DNA of 64,000 bases. Origin: Estrella lausannensis (GTDB taxonomy: Bacteria; Chlamydiota; Chlamydiia; Chlamydiales; Criblamydiaceae). A program made the translations under genes and the position numbers. The notes beneath the pieces are model-generated. The model did no database searches. It saw nothing but the letters and a program-made list of their open reading frames with translations, and had not been told where the DNA came from. Shown here piece by piece: positions 25,543-34,365 of the stretch; position 1 is the first letter of the stretch, and every line of letters begins with the position of its first letter. The DNA lies in the NCBI RefSeq assembly GCF_900000175.1, contig NZ_CWGJ01000026.1, positions 1 through 64,000 of the forward strand, given 5' to 3'.

Positions 25543-26802
25543 ATGAAAAATAATATGCTGTTTAAGGTGTTTTTGAGCATGGCCTTGGCCTTGGCTGCCG
25601 GCGTGCTCACAGGACCCAAAGCGACTATCCTTGGAATACTCTATGTGGACATTTTCGGGTTCATCGGGCAGCTCTTTTTGAATGCTTTGACATTAGTCGT
25701 CGTGCCTCTTGTCGCTGCATCGATCATTACCGGCACCGCCAAAATGAGCGGAGACCACTCCTTCGGGTCCCTTGGAGCTAAAACTTTCTCGCTTTTCATC
25801 GGCACAGTCACTGCAGCTGTCATCATAGGTTGGATTGTCGCCATGATGATTTCCCCCGGACAATTCCTTGATGCCGGCATGGAGCCTTTGGGTCAGGGAG
25901 TGCAACAGGCAGTGATTGATCTGGATGAGAAAGGGGCTTTCTCTACACTGCAGGCTATATTCTTTAAATTAATCCCGTCCAACATATTGGCTGTAGCCTC
26001 TCAGGGACAGATGCTCGGGCTTATTTTCTTCACCCTCCTGTTTGGTTTTTTTCTCCCTAAAATCGAAAAGGGGCCCGGAGAAATCGTTCTGGGGTTTTGG
26101 AAGGGGCTATTTCAGGTGATGATGTGCATGACTCATGTCGTGATGCAGGCTTTGCCCTATGGCGTTTTTGGCCTTGTCGCGAAAGTGGTTGCCACAACGG
26201 GGACGGAGGCAATCAAATCCATCGGCGCATTTTTTGGAACGGTCCTTGTCGGGCTTGCGGTCTATTCTTTCTTGTTTCTACCGGTTCTACTTAGCTTCGT
26301 AGGGAGGGTCAACCCCTTGAGGCATTTTAAAGCGATGGGACCGGCGCTCCTTGCCGCATTTTCAACCAGTTCGTCCGCTGCAACGCTGCCGATCACGATC
26401 GAGTGCGTAGAAAAAAGGGCAGGGGTCTCCAACAGGATCACCAGTTTCACGCTCCCGCTTGCGACGACTCTCAACTTGTCCGGAACAGCTCTTTATGTAT
26501 GCGTCGCGTCGTTTTTTATCTGTCAGGCCTATGGAGTGGAGTTAACCTTCGGTCTGCAGATGCTTGTCATTATCATGTCCGTTTTGACCTCTTTCGGCAT
26601 GGCGGGCATCCCATCGGCCAGCTTGGTGGCCATCGTCATGATACTTAACTCAGCCGGCCTTCCAGGGGATGGCGTGGCTCTGATTTTAGCGGTCGAGAGG
26701 ATACTCGACATGTTCAGAACGGTGGTCAACGTCCTTGGAAACACATGCTCTGCGGTGATTGTCGCGAGGAGCGAAGGAGAACGTCATGTCCTCTCCCACT
26801 AA
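25543..26802 (+). CDS. gltT: Dicarboxylate/amino acid:cation symporter (DAACS)
   Basis: The 419-residue transporter has about eight hydrophobic helices and the family hairpins AFSTSSSAATLP near residue 277 and ATTLNLSGTALY near 307 (the NMDGTAL-like Na/substrate site). It imports glutamate, aspartate or C4-dicarboxylates with Na+ or H+. Obligate intracellular Chlamydiae use glutamate to feed the TCA cycle, in keeping with sucCD nearby. The stop overlaps the mnmA start by 17 bases. No strong Shine-Dalgarno is seen before ATG 25543. Confidence 0.92.
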   Translation: MKNNMLFKVFLSMALALAAGVLTGPKATILGILYVDIFGFIGQLFLNALTLVVVPLVAASIITGTAKMSGDHSFGSLGAKTFSLFIGTVTAAVIIGWIVAMMISPGQFLDAGMEPLGQGVQQAVIDLDEKGAFSTLQAIFFKLIPSNILAVASQGQMLGLIFFTLLFGFFLPKIEKGPGEIVLGFWKGLFQVMMCMTHVVMQALPYGVFGLVAKVVATTGTEAIKSIGAFFGTVLVGLAVYSFLFLPVLLSFVGRVNPLRHFKAMGPALLAAFSTSSSAATLPITIECVEKRAGVSNRITSFTLPLATTLNLSGTALYVCVASFFICQAYGVELTFGLQMLVIIMSVLTSFGMAGIPSASLVAIVMILNSAGLPGDGVALILAVERILDMFRTVVNVLGNTCSAVIVARSEGERHVLSH

Positions 26803-27910
26803 AGGACGCGTGGTCGTCGGCCTGAGCGGAGGCGTTGACTCTTCGGTTTCGGCATATCTTCTGAAGAAAGAAGGGTACGAGGTGATCGGCCTCTACATGA
26901 AAAACTGGGTCGAAGAGGATGAATCGGGTGTTTGCCGGTCGGCTGAAGATTTCGAGGATGTGGTTCGCATCTCCGATCAGATAGGAATACCCTATCATGT
27001 CGCCAACTTCGCAAAAAACTATCAAGACTCTGTGTTCGAGAGTTTTTTAGAAGACTTGAAAAACGGGCTGACTCCTAATCCCGATATCTTGTGCAACCGG
27101 GAGATCAAATTCAAGGTGCTGCTCGCTAAAGCCGAAGAGCTGGGAGCCGGTTTCTTAGCGACCGGTCACTACGCCAGGTTGATTGACGAGGAGGGTTTCC
27201 GCTATTTGGCCAAGGGCCTCGATCCCGGCAAAGATCAAAGTTACTTTCTCTCTGCGGTTGATTACAGGGCATTCGCCAAGGTGCTGTTTCCGGTTGGGCA
27301 CTTGCCGAAGGCAGAGGTGCGCAAGATAGCCGAAGAGGCAGGCCTTGCCACAGCCCGCAAAAAAGACTCGACCGGGATTTGCTTTATCGGAAAGCGCAAG
27401 TTCAAGCCTTTTGTCTCCAAGTACCTCGCCTATTCCAAGGGAACCATGATCAGTCCGGAAGGAAAAATCATGGGTGAGCACCAGGGGATTGCCTACTACA
27501 CGATCGGTCAACGACATGGCCTCGGCATCGGCGGCGAAGGAGAGGCATGGTTCGTTGTCGGGAAAAATCCCGAGAACAATCAACTGATTGTTGCGCAGGG
27601 AAGCGAGCACCCGGCCCTATTTGCCGATACTCTGACAGCCGAGGGTGCCAACTGGATCACCCCCGAGGGGTGCCCGACGCTGCCTTTCGCCTGCCATGCC
27701 AAGATCCGCTACCGGCAAAATGACCAGGAGTGCATCATTGAAAAAATGGAAGAGGGCAAGCTGACAGTTAGGTTCAAAAGACCTCAGCGCGCCATCACAC
27801 CCAGGCAGTCGATTGTTTTCTATCAGGGGGATAAGTGCTTGGGAGGAGCTTTCATCGAAAAAGCCGGACCCAGCTATTTTGAGATGCGGAAGCCGGTTCG
27901 TGCTCTTTAA
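26786..27910 (+). CDS. mnmA: tRNA-specific 2-thiouridylase
   Basis: MnmA thiolates U34 of tRNA-Lys, -Glu and -Gln. Seen: the PP-loop GLSGGVDSSVSAYLL, the first catalytic Cys in NPDILCNREIKF, GKDQSYFLSA, and the second catalytic Cys in DSTGICFIGKRKFKPF. 374 residues is normal. ATG 26786, preceded by AAGGAGAACG, is chosen over the longer frame from 26759; it lies inside the 3' end of the symporter gene, so translation is probably coupled although the functions are unrelated. Confidence 0.96.
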   Translation: MSSPTKGRVVVGLSGGVDSSVSAYLLKKEGYEVIGLYMKNWVEEDESGVCRSAEDFEDVVRISDQIGIPYHVANFAKNYQDSVFESFLEDLKNGLTPNPDILCNREIKFKVLLAKAEELGAGFLATGHYARLIDEEGFRYLAKGLDPGKDQSYFLSAVDYRAFAKVLFPVGHLPKAEVRKIAEEAGLATARKKDSTGICFIGKRKFKPFVSKYLAYSKGTMISPEGKIMGEHQGIAYYTIGQRHGLGIGGEGEAWFVVGKNPENNQLIVAQGSEHPALFADTLTAEGANWITPEGCPTLPFACHAKIRYRQNDQECIIEKMEEGKLTVRFKRPQRAITPRQSIVFYQGDKCLGGAFIEKAGPSYFEMRKPVRAL

Positions 27911-27916
27911 AATCTA

Positions 27917-28075
27917 TACCGAAATTGTCTCAAAATTTGTTTTTTGGCAAAGAGAACGCTCTCGCGATTGAAAGATACAAGCCACCTAATATTAGAAATA
28001 TGAGGTGACTTGTGATCATTCAATCCCGAGGCTTTTCTCAAAGCCCACATCCCAAATTTTGAGACAATTTCGGTA
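27917..28075. repeat. Palindromic family A, full-length copy
   Basis: 159 bp with TACCGAAATTG and CAATTTCGGTA ends and TA flanks, ending 19 bases before the aroDE ATG. The inner arm GGTGACTTGTGATC is kept. Confidence 0.92.
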
Positions 28076-28094
28076 TAACAGGAGTTCAGTAGAC

Positions 28095-29597
28095 ATGAAG
28101 AGAAGTGCCCGGTCTCTGATTTGCGTGCCTGTCATTGGAAGATCTTTTCCGGAGGCGCTGGAGCAAATTGTTGAAACGAGGAATGAGACCGATCTCTTTG
28201 AGCTGCGCATCGACTGTTTGAGAGGCGTCTCTGATGAGCAAGTAAAAGAGCTTGTCTCGTCCATGGGAAAGCCTTTTATCTTGTGCGTAAGGAGGCAAGA
28301 TGAGGGGGGCGATTTTGCCGGAACGGAGGCAGAGCGTCTTAAAAGGTGGGTTGCCCTAAGCGCACTGAACCCCGCATACGTTGACGTGGAATCCTCGGTC
28401 GAGGACAGCTTTCTTGAAACGATCAGGCACCATTTTCCAAACGCAGCCCTTATTCTTTCCCACCATGATTTCAGGCAAACCATCCCCAATCTGCCTGAGC
28501 TGCTCCGAAGGATGCAATCGAGAAAGGCCGCTCTTTATAAAATCGCCACGATGGCCAACTCATCTCTTGACGGGCTGCGGATGTTGCAGTTTTTAAAAAG
28601 CCACAGACATGCCGGGTTGATCGCTCTTTGTATGGGGCCGTGCGGTGAGTTTACAAGGGTTCTTGCTGCCCTTGCGGGGTCAAGGATTGTATATGCCTGC
28701 TCCTCGGCGGGAAAGAGGTCGGCTCCCGGTCAGATACCTCTCAGGCAGATGCTTGATGGCTACCGAGTTCCTCAGATGACGGAAGCAACTCGGGTGTTTG
28801 GGCTGATCGGTGATCCTGTAACTAAAAGTCCAAGCGACATCACCCACAACAGTGTTATCGAAAAGCTTGCCCTCGATGCCGTGTACGTGAAAATTCCGGT
28901 GAGAAAAGAAGAGCTTTCCCTCTGTTTGAGAGCTGCCGCTTCCTTTGGCATCCAAGGTTTAAGCGTCACAATGCCTTTGAAAGAAGAGCTTGTTAAGCTG
29001 GTTGATTCGCTGGAGGGTGATGCCAAGGACTGCGGGGCAGTCAACACTCTGCACTTTAATGAAGGGCGAATCCTTGGGTATAACACGGACGGGAGAGGAG
29101 CGTTGGACGCTCTCGAGGAGTGGATGCCGGTTAGAGGAAAGCGCCTGGTCATTGTGGGAGCGGGAGGCTCCGCCAGGGCAATCGCCTGTGAGGCAAGCAG
29201 AAGGGGAGCGGAAGTCTCTTTAGTTAACAGGACCGAGTCCAAAGCGCTGGAGGCAGCAAACCTTGCCGGCGGCAGAGGCTACTCGTTTGACGGTTGGAAA
29301 TTGAGCCGGCAATCCTACGATGCCATGATTCATTGCACACCGCTCGGTATGTTCGGTATGGACTCTTCCCTTGTGGAGGAGCTGATTGACGAGGGCAAGT
29401 GTCTGATGGATATTGTCGTATCGAAAGAAGAGACGGCGCTGATGAAACAAGCCCGGTTAAGGGGATGCCAAGTTATCGGCGGATATGCGATGCTTAAAAA
29501 GCAGGCCATATCCCAGTTCAGAATCTGGACGGAAGATAGCCACAGGAAACTTAATCTCGAAGATGCTTTTGAGATTGCATTTGGCGCTTTGCCATAA
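28095..29597 (+). CDS. aroDE: Bifunctional 3-dehydroquinate dehydratase / shikimate dehydrogenase
   Basis: One 500-residue protein carries two steps of the shikimate pathway. Residues about 1-220 are type I dehydroquinase: FELRIDC, SHHDFRQT with the catalytic His, and YKIATMANS with the Schiff-base Lys. Residues about 235-500 are shikimate dehydrogenase: FGLIGDPVTKSPSDITHN (shikimate serines), MPLKEE (Lys), NTDGRGA (Asp) and the NADP loop GAGGSARAIA. The AroD-AroE fusion is characteristic of Chlamydiae and also of plants. The frame opens 90 bases earlier, but that part is the palindromic repeat; AGGAG before ATG 28095 fixes the start. Confidence 0.96.
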   Translation: MKRSARSLICVPVIGRSFPEALEQIVETRNETDLFELRIDCLRGVSDEQVKELVSSMGKPFILCVRRQDEGGDFAGTEAERLKRWVALSALNPAYVDVESSVEDSFLETIRHHFPNAALILSHHDFRQTIPNLPELLRRMQSRKAALYKIATMANSSLDGLRMLQFLKSHRHAGLIALCMGPCGEFTRVLAALAGSRIVYACSSAGKRSAPGQIPLRQMLDGYRVPQMTEATRVFGLIGDPVTKSPSDITHNSVIEKLALDAVYVKIPVRKEELSLCLRAAASFGIQGLSVTMPLKEELVKLVDSLEGDAKDCGAVNTLHFNEGRILGYNTDGRGALDALEEWMPVRGKRLVIVGAGGSARAIACEASRRGAEVSLVNRTESKALEAANLAGGRGYSFDGWKLSRQSYDAMIHCTPLGMFGMDSSLVEELIDEGKCLMDIVVSKEETALMKQARLRGCQVIGGYAMLKKQAISQFRIWTEDSHRKLNLEDAFEIAFGALP

Positions 29598-29601
29598 TTT
29601 A

Positions 29602-29638
29602 TACTGAAAGTGTTCCAAATTTTGAGATACTTTCGCTA
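29602..29638. repeat. Palindromic family A, minimal copy
   Basis: TACTGAAAG to CTTTCGCTA in only 37 bp, directly abutting the perfect copy at 29639. Confidence 0.75.
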
Positions 29639-29797
29639 TACCGAAAGTATCTCAAAACTTGGGATTTTGGCTTTGAGAAAGCCTCGGGATTGAATGATCG
29701 TAAGCCACCTAATATTAGAAATATGAGGTGGCTTACGATCATTCAATCCCGAGGCTTTCTCAAAGCCAAAATCCCAAGTTTTGAGATACTTTCGGTA
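29639..29797. mobile_element. Palindromic family A, perfect 159-bp copy (MITE-like)
   Basis: Two arms of 72 bp (29639-29710 and 29726-29797) are exact reverse complements around a 15-nt centre. Ends are TACCGAAAG/CTTTCGGTA with TA on both flanks. There is no coding capacity. The exact arms suggest recent arrival or maintained pairing. A left-end-like stretch (29798-29820) follows directly, so this copy may sit inside or beside an older one. Confidence 0.93.
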
Positions 29798-29820
29798 TAG
29801 CGAAAGTATCTCAAAATTTG
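29798..29820. repeat. Palindromic family A, left-end remnant
   Basis: GCGAAAGTATCTCAAAATTTG follows the perfect copy and resembles a family A left end without a right partner. Confidence 0.55.
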
Positions 29821-29856
29821 TTTATTGTTCGGAACCCCTTTTTGAGGAGGCCTCAT

Positions 29857-30978
29857 ATGCTGATTGGAATTCCCAAGGAAATCAAAAAACACGAATATCG
29901 AGTAGGGGCGACTCCTGCAATAGTCAAGGAGCTGACCGCTCATGGCCACTCTGTCATTGTTGAGCAGGGGGCAGGTGAAAAAATCGGATTTACCGATGCC
30001 AAGTTCGAAGAGGCGGGAGCTTTGATTGGAAGACAAGCGGATGAGGCTTACAGAGCGGACCTGGTGGTGAAGGTTAAAGAGCCGCAACCGGAAGAATTTA
30101 ACTATCTGCGTAAGGGTCAGACCCTGTTTTGCTACTTGCACCTTGCGGCAGAGCCTGTGCTGACACGGGAGCTGCTCGAGAAAAACGTCACGGCGATCGC
30201 TTATGAGACCGTGACCGATAGAGAAGGAAAGCTGCCGCTTCTTACACCCATGAGCGCTATAGCCGGGCGTTTTTCCATTCAGGCAGGGGCCGCCTGCCTG
30301 CAGCTTAATAACGGCGGCAAAGGAATGCTTCTGTCGGGTATTGCCGGAGTGCGTCCTGCCAGGGTATTGGTGATTGGCGGAGGCGTATCGGGTACTGAAG
30401 CTTTGCGGGCCGCTTTGGGTCTTGGGGCTGATGTGACGGTCCTCGATACTAAAATCGAGAGACTGCGGGAGCTCGATCTCCTTTTCGGGCCCAAACTGCG
30501 GACCCGGCTGTCGACACAGGCTGTTTTGGAAGAGTTGCTTCCCGAAGCGGACCTCGTCATCGGGGCTGTGCTCGCCAAACTCGGCAAAAGAGCGCCCCGG
30601 CTGATATCAAGGCAGATGCTGAAAACCATGGAACCCGGCTCCGCGGTCGTTGATATCTCTATCGACCAGGGAGGAGTGTTTGAAACTTCCCGTCCGACAA
30701 CACACGAGAATCCGACCTATATCGAGGAGGGCATAGTTCACTACTGTGTGACTAACATGCCCGGCGCGGTAGCCAGAACTTCGACGGAGGCGCTGACCAA
30801 CGCAACCCTGCCCTATATTATCACGCTGGCGGAAAAGGGAGTGAAGAGAGCTTTGAAGGAGGATGCCAATCTCCTTAATGGATTAAATACCTGTTTGGGT
30901 GAAGTCACCTGCGAACCGGTCTCGATGGACCTTGGCTTAACGCTAGCCTCTTTCGACAGGGCTCTTTCCAGACTATGA
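29857..30978 (+). CDS. ald: Alanine dehydrogenase
   Basis: Ald interconverts alanine and pyruvate plus ammonia with NAD. The 373 residues begin MLIGIPKEIKKHEYRVG with the substrate Arg, then VVKVKEPQPEE (Lys), TLFCYLHLAAEP (catalytic His near 96), the Rossmann VLVIGGGVSGTEALRAALGLGADVTVLD near 170 and SIDQGGVFETSRPTTHENPTY with the catalytic Asp near 268. The frame extends upstream into repeat DNA; ATG 29857 after GAGGAGG is the start. Its stop overlaps the Hsp70-like start by 4 bases (ATGA). Confidence 0.95.
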   Translation: MLIGIPKEIKKHEYRVGATPAIVKELTAHGHSVIVEQGAGEKIGFTDAKFEEAGALIGRQADEAYRADLVVKVKEPQPEEFNYLRKGQTLFCYLHLAAEPVLTRELLEKNVTAIAYETVTDREGKLPLLTPMSAIAGRFSIQAGAACLQLNNGGKGMLLSGIAGVRPARVLVIGGGVSGTEALRAALGLGADVTVLDTKIERLRELDLLFGPKLRTRLSTQAVLEELLPEADLVIGAVLAKLGKRAPRLISRQMLKTMEPGSAVVDISIDQGGVFETSRPTTHENPTYIEEGIVHYCVTNMPGAVARTSTEALTNATLPYIITLAEKGVKRALKEDANLLNGLNTCLGEVTCEPVSMDLGLTLASFDRALSRL

Positions 30979-33665
30979 AGTATATTATCGGAATCGATCT
31001 GGGAACAACCAATACGGCCCTCTTTTATGCGAGGAGGGATGAAGCGGGAGTTCCTTCCAGGCAGTTCAATATCTTGCAGTTGACAGAGAGGGGGCCTCAG
31101 GAGAGGCCTACTCTTCCCTCGGCGATCTACCTCATTCAAGGGCATGAGACGGAAAAAAACTCTCTCAATCTTCCTTGGGAGGGAACGACGCATTATGCCG
31201 TTGGTGAAATGGCTCTGCACCTCGGCAAGCGAATACCTTCGAGGCTTATTCTCTCTGCTAAAAGTTGGCTGGCCATACCCTATTCTGCATCGCGGGACTC
31301 GATATTGCCGGCTTCCGCAGATGAGACTCTTGTCAAGATCAGCCCGCTTGAGTCCATCAGACGTCTTTTGGATCACCTTAAAAGAGCGTGGAACCATCAA
31401 TTCAAAAAACACCCTATGGAAGAGCAGTCTGTTGTCATGACTGTACCTGCCTCTTTTGACGATAAGGCGCGAAGAATTGTTTTTGAAGCGGCTTTGAAGA
31501 CCGGATTGCGAAATATCGTCTTTCTGGAGGAGCCACAGGCTGCCTTCTATCACTCCTTGGGAGCGGAGGGATGTCCCTCGTTCGGCGACGGCGATCTCAT
31601 TCTTGTGGTCGACATCGGCGGAGGGACTACTGACTTCAGCCTGATTAGGCATAAAGGAGAGGATTCGAGCTCAGGATTTGAAAGGGTTGCTGTCAGCGAC
31701 CATCTCTTGATTGGCGGAGACAACATTGACAGGGCCATTGCCTATCGATTGAGGGAGAGGCTTGAGGAGAAGGGAGAGGCTCTTTCAGAGAGCGAGTGGC
31801 TAAGCTTGATCCAGGCCGCCAAGGCTAGCAAGGAAGAGCTGCTGATGGATCCTGGCATGGTTGAAAAAGAGATTGTCCTTTTTGGCAGTTCCTCATCCCT
31901 GCTGAAGGGGGCGAAGAAGGTAGTCGTCGGAAGAGGGGATATAGAAGAGGCGCATTCCGGTTTCTTGCAGATGTTTCCTTGGAGCGAGGCGGGCGTCTCC
32001 ATGAGGCCCAAAGGAATTCAGGCCTTTGGCCTGCCCTATGAGGCGGAGCCCAACATACTAAGGCATTTGGCCAAGTTCCTTTTACCCTACATCGAACGGG
32101 GCGAAAGAGTGACACACGTCCTTTTTAATGGCGGACAGACTAAATCAGCCGCTGTCGTTGACGCGATCGAGGGAGCTTTGAGCGGCTGGTTTGGCTCTCC
32201 CCACGCTGTGCGGATTCCCTCTCCGGATCCGGATTTGGCGGTAGCGAAGGGAGCTCTCCTTTTTGGCCTGGCCTCGGTAGGACTGAAAGGCAATCTCATC
32301 AAGGGAGGCAGTCCGCGGACTTTTGTGCTGGAAGTGGAGTCTGCCAAAGAGGGGGAGAAGCTTGTCGTTGTCGCCCTGCCGTCTGGAACGGAGAGGGGAC
32401 GGCCGTGCAGGATTGATACTCCCTTTAGTCTGAGAGCGAATCAACCGGTCGTCTTTAACCTCTACTCCCTGCCGGGTGTTTTTCAGGGTAAAGTAGGAGA
32501 GTTGCTTCCACTGGACCCCGAAAAATTCTGCTTTCAGGGGCAGCTACAGACCGTTGTTAAGGCGCGCGGGGAGAGTGAGTTGCCTGTGCAGCTCGAAACC
32601 CAAGTCAGCGAAATCGGCATACTGGAGTTAAACGCGTTTGCCCTGAAAGGAGGGCAGCAGTGGTCGTTTGAGTTTTCTTTGAAAGAGCCTATGAAAGAGG
32701 GAGTGAGAGGTGGCCCCGCGGCTTCTGTCTCCAGAGAAGTCATTACCAGAGCGAAAGACCTGCTTTCAGAGGCTTTTCAAGAGGGAAAATTGCTGCCGGG
32801 GCTTTTCGGGGCCCTGGAAAATGCGGTATCGCTGCCCCGCGATCAGTTTCCTCTCTTGCTTTTAAGAACCCTCTTCGATGAGCTGATCCACTCTTTTGAG
32901 CCGGGCAAGCTTTCTGACGAGAAGATCGTCCGCTTTTGGAATTGTGCGGGCTTTTTGATGAGGCCCGGGTTTGGGCACCCCCTGGACAAGGAAAGGATGC
33001 AGAAGATCTGGAAAATTATCCTTAAGGAAGGCGCCGATCGGTTTAAGGATAAGGATGCCGAACTGCAATTCTGGATTGCCATGCGCCGCGTGGCTCCCGG
33101 AATGGTCAAAGGCCAGCAACTTCACCTTCAAAAGGCTCTTTTCCGCAGACTGGAGATGAATGAGAACAAACCAATAAATCCCAAGGGGAGACAGGAGCAA
33201 TATATTGTCGAAGAGCTCATCAGAACCCTCGCATCGTTTGAGCTGATTGAGATCAAAGATAAGATCAGGCTGGGCAATATCCTTCTGAAAACAGTGAAAA
33301 GCGGTTCTGTTAAAGAGAGTTATCTTTGGTCGCTAGGCCGTGTTGGTGCACGGGTTCCTCTCTACGCCAGTGTCAGCTCGCAGGTGGGTAAAAATGTTGC
33401 CGAAGAGTGGCTCAAGGAAGCTCTTGCCCTTCCTACTGGCACGAAGGATTGGAAATTGCTTCTGGCGCAACTCTCAAGGAAAACCGCTGCAGACCATTTG
33501 GATATCTCCAGTCAACTGCGGGAACAGGTAAAAATCTGCTTGTCCGGCGATACTGATCTTATAGGCCTAATCGAAGGAGGTGAGGATGCCTCCTCGCCTT
33601 TAGAAGAGACGTTACTGGGAGATTCCATGCCGCTCGGGCTCAAACTGGTTTCTCTCGAGTCATGA
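30975..33665 (+). CDS. Hsp70-family protein (DnaK-like ATPase with DUF3731-type C-terminus)
   Basis: The 896-residue protein begins with an actin-like Hsp70 nucleotide domain (residues 1-430): IGIDLGTTNTAL, VMTVPASFDD, EEPQAAFYHSL, VVDIGGGTTDFSLI, IGGDNIDRAIA and FNGGQTKSAAV. The rest does not look like the DnaK substrate domain and has no EEVD-type tail; residues 590-880 are helical and resemble the DUF3731 region of large Hsp70 relatives. This is therefore a divergent Hsp70, not the main chaperone. The 4-base overlap with ald means translational coupling; why the two are linked is unclear. Confidence 0.85.
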   Translation: MKYIIGIDLGTTNTALFYARRDEAGVPSRQFNILQLTERGPQERPTLPSAIYLIQGHETEKNSLNLPWEGTTHYAVGEMALHLGKRIPSRLILSAKSWLAIPYSASRDSILPASADETLVKISPLESIRRLLDHLKRAWNHQFKKHPMEEQSVVMTVPASFDDKARRIVFEAALKTGLRNIVFLEEPQAAFYHSLGAEGCPSFGDGDLILVVDIGGGTTDFSLIRHKGEDSSSGFERVAVSDHLLIGGDNIDRAIAYRLRERLEEKGEALSESEWLSLIQAAKASKEELLMDPGMVEKEIVLFGSSSSLLKGAKKVVVGRGDIEEAHSGFLQMFPWSEAGVSMRPKGIQAFGLPYEAEPNILRHLAKFLLPYIERGERVTHVLFNGGQTKSAAVVDAIEGALSGWFGSPHAVRIPSPDPDLAVAKGALLFGLASVGLKGNLIKGGSPRTFVLEVESAKEGEKLVVVALPSGTERGRPCRIDTPFSLRANQPVVFNLYSLPGVFQGKVGELLPLDPEKFCFQGQLQTVVKARGESELPVQLETQVSEIGILELNAFALKGGQQWSFEFSLKEPMKEGVRGGPAASVSREVITRAKDLLSEAFQEGKLLPGLFGALENAVSLPRDQFPLLLLRTLFDELIHSFEPGKLSDEKIVRFWNCAGFLMRPGFGHPLDKERMQKIWKIILKEGADRFKDKDAELQFWIAMRRVAPGMVKGQQLHLQKALFRRLEMNENKPINPKGRQEQYIVEELIRTLASFELIEIKDKIRLGNILLKTVKSGSVKESYLWSLGRVGARVPLYASVSSQVGKNVAEEWLKEALALPTGTKDWKLLLAQLSRKTAADHLDISSQLREQVKICLSGDTDLIGLIEGGEDASSPLEETLLGDSMPLGLKLVSLES

Positions 33666-33855
33666 TCCCGTTTCAGGGGCATTTTGAGAGAGTCTCAGCA
33701 ATTGCGATTTTGGCTTTTTTCGAAGCGAAAACCCTAAATTCTGAGACTCATTCGGCACGTAGATAAATCCAGCACTAAAGCATCCCTATTTGATTTTTGC
33801 TGCATGTTTAAGTCTTTAACATGAGTTCGTGGGTAATTCCAATGCTGGACTGCCT

Positions 33856-34167
33856 TTACCTGATGTTGAATTGGATCTGATAGTCTGTCCCCCAAGAATG
33901 GGTGTGAGAAGGATATACGGGATAGTAATAGGGCTCGCTGTAGTAGTGAACCTCTTCGCAGTAGGGTCCGCAGGAGTCGTAGTATGTATAGTGACGCACT
34001 TCCCTCGGCCTTGCCACATAGACGGGACGTGGGCGGGCATAGGTATGCGAATTTCTGAAAGTGATGCTGGGCTCGATTCTTAGTTTCGCTGCCTCTGCGT
34101 CTTGTGGTGAAAAAAGACCGGCAACTATCATGAATGTGAAGCTTAAAAGTCCGATTATTTTATTCAT
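33856..34167 (-). CDS. Small secreted Tyr-rich protein
   Basis: The 103-residue product has a signal peptide (IIGLLSFTFMIVAGLFSPQDAEA, cleavage after the AEA) and a mature part rich in Tyr, Pro, Arg and His (ARPRPVYVARPREVRHYTYYDSCGPYCEEVHYYSEPYYYPVYP). Two Cys could form a disulfide. It shares the Tyr strings and size of the protein at 12294-12623 but little direct sequence, so a common family is only possible. Envelope or surface location is likely. An AGG-type site lies upstream of ATG 34167. Confidence 0.72.
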   Translation of the reverse strand: MNKIIGLLSFTFMIVAGLFSPQDAEAAKLRIEPSITFRNSHTYARPRPVYVARPREVRHYTYYDSCGPYCEEVHYYSEPYYYPVYPSHTHSWGTDYQIQFNIR

Positions 34168-34286
34168 AAAACCTCGTTTGTTAATATAGATAATTAGCGT
34201 CTTATAAATAATAACATGCGAATGTTAAAGAATAAATAAATGAATTGAAATGATTTTTATTTGTAGTTTGCTGCGGCTGGTTGGAA

Positions 34287-34361
34287 GACCGAAAGTATCT
34301 CAAAAGCTGGAATTTTGGCTTTGAGAAAGCTCTCCATGTCAAATTTGAGATGTCTCCGTCA
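34287..34361. repeat. Palindromic family A, short copy
   Basis: ACCGAAAGTATCTCAAAAGC to TTTGAGATGTCTCCGTCA, about 75 bp, with a worn right end, just past the methyltransferase stop. Confidence 0.65.
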
Positions 34362-34365
34362 TGGA

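Noticed and set aside
28005-28094. An N-terminal extension of aroDE by 30 codons
   Set aside because: The extension is translated palindromic repeat; ATG 28095 has an AGGAG site and gives the normal AroD start.
33676-33764. A further family A copy after the Hsp70-like gene
   Set aside because: Only loose resemblance (TGAGAGAGTCTC ... CTGAGACTCATTCGG); too worn to list as a copy.
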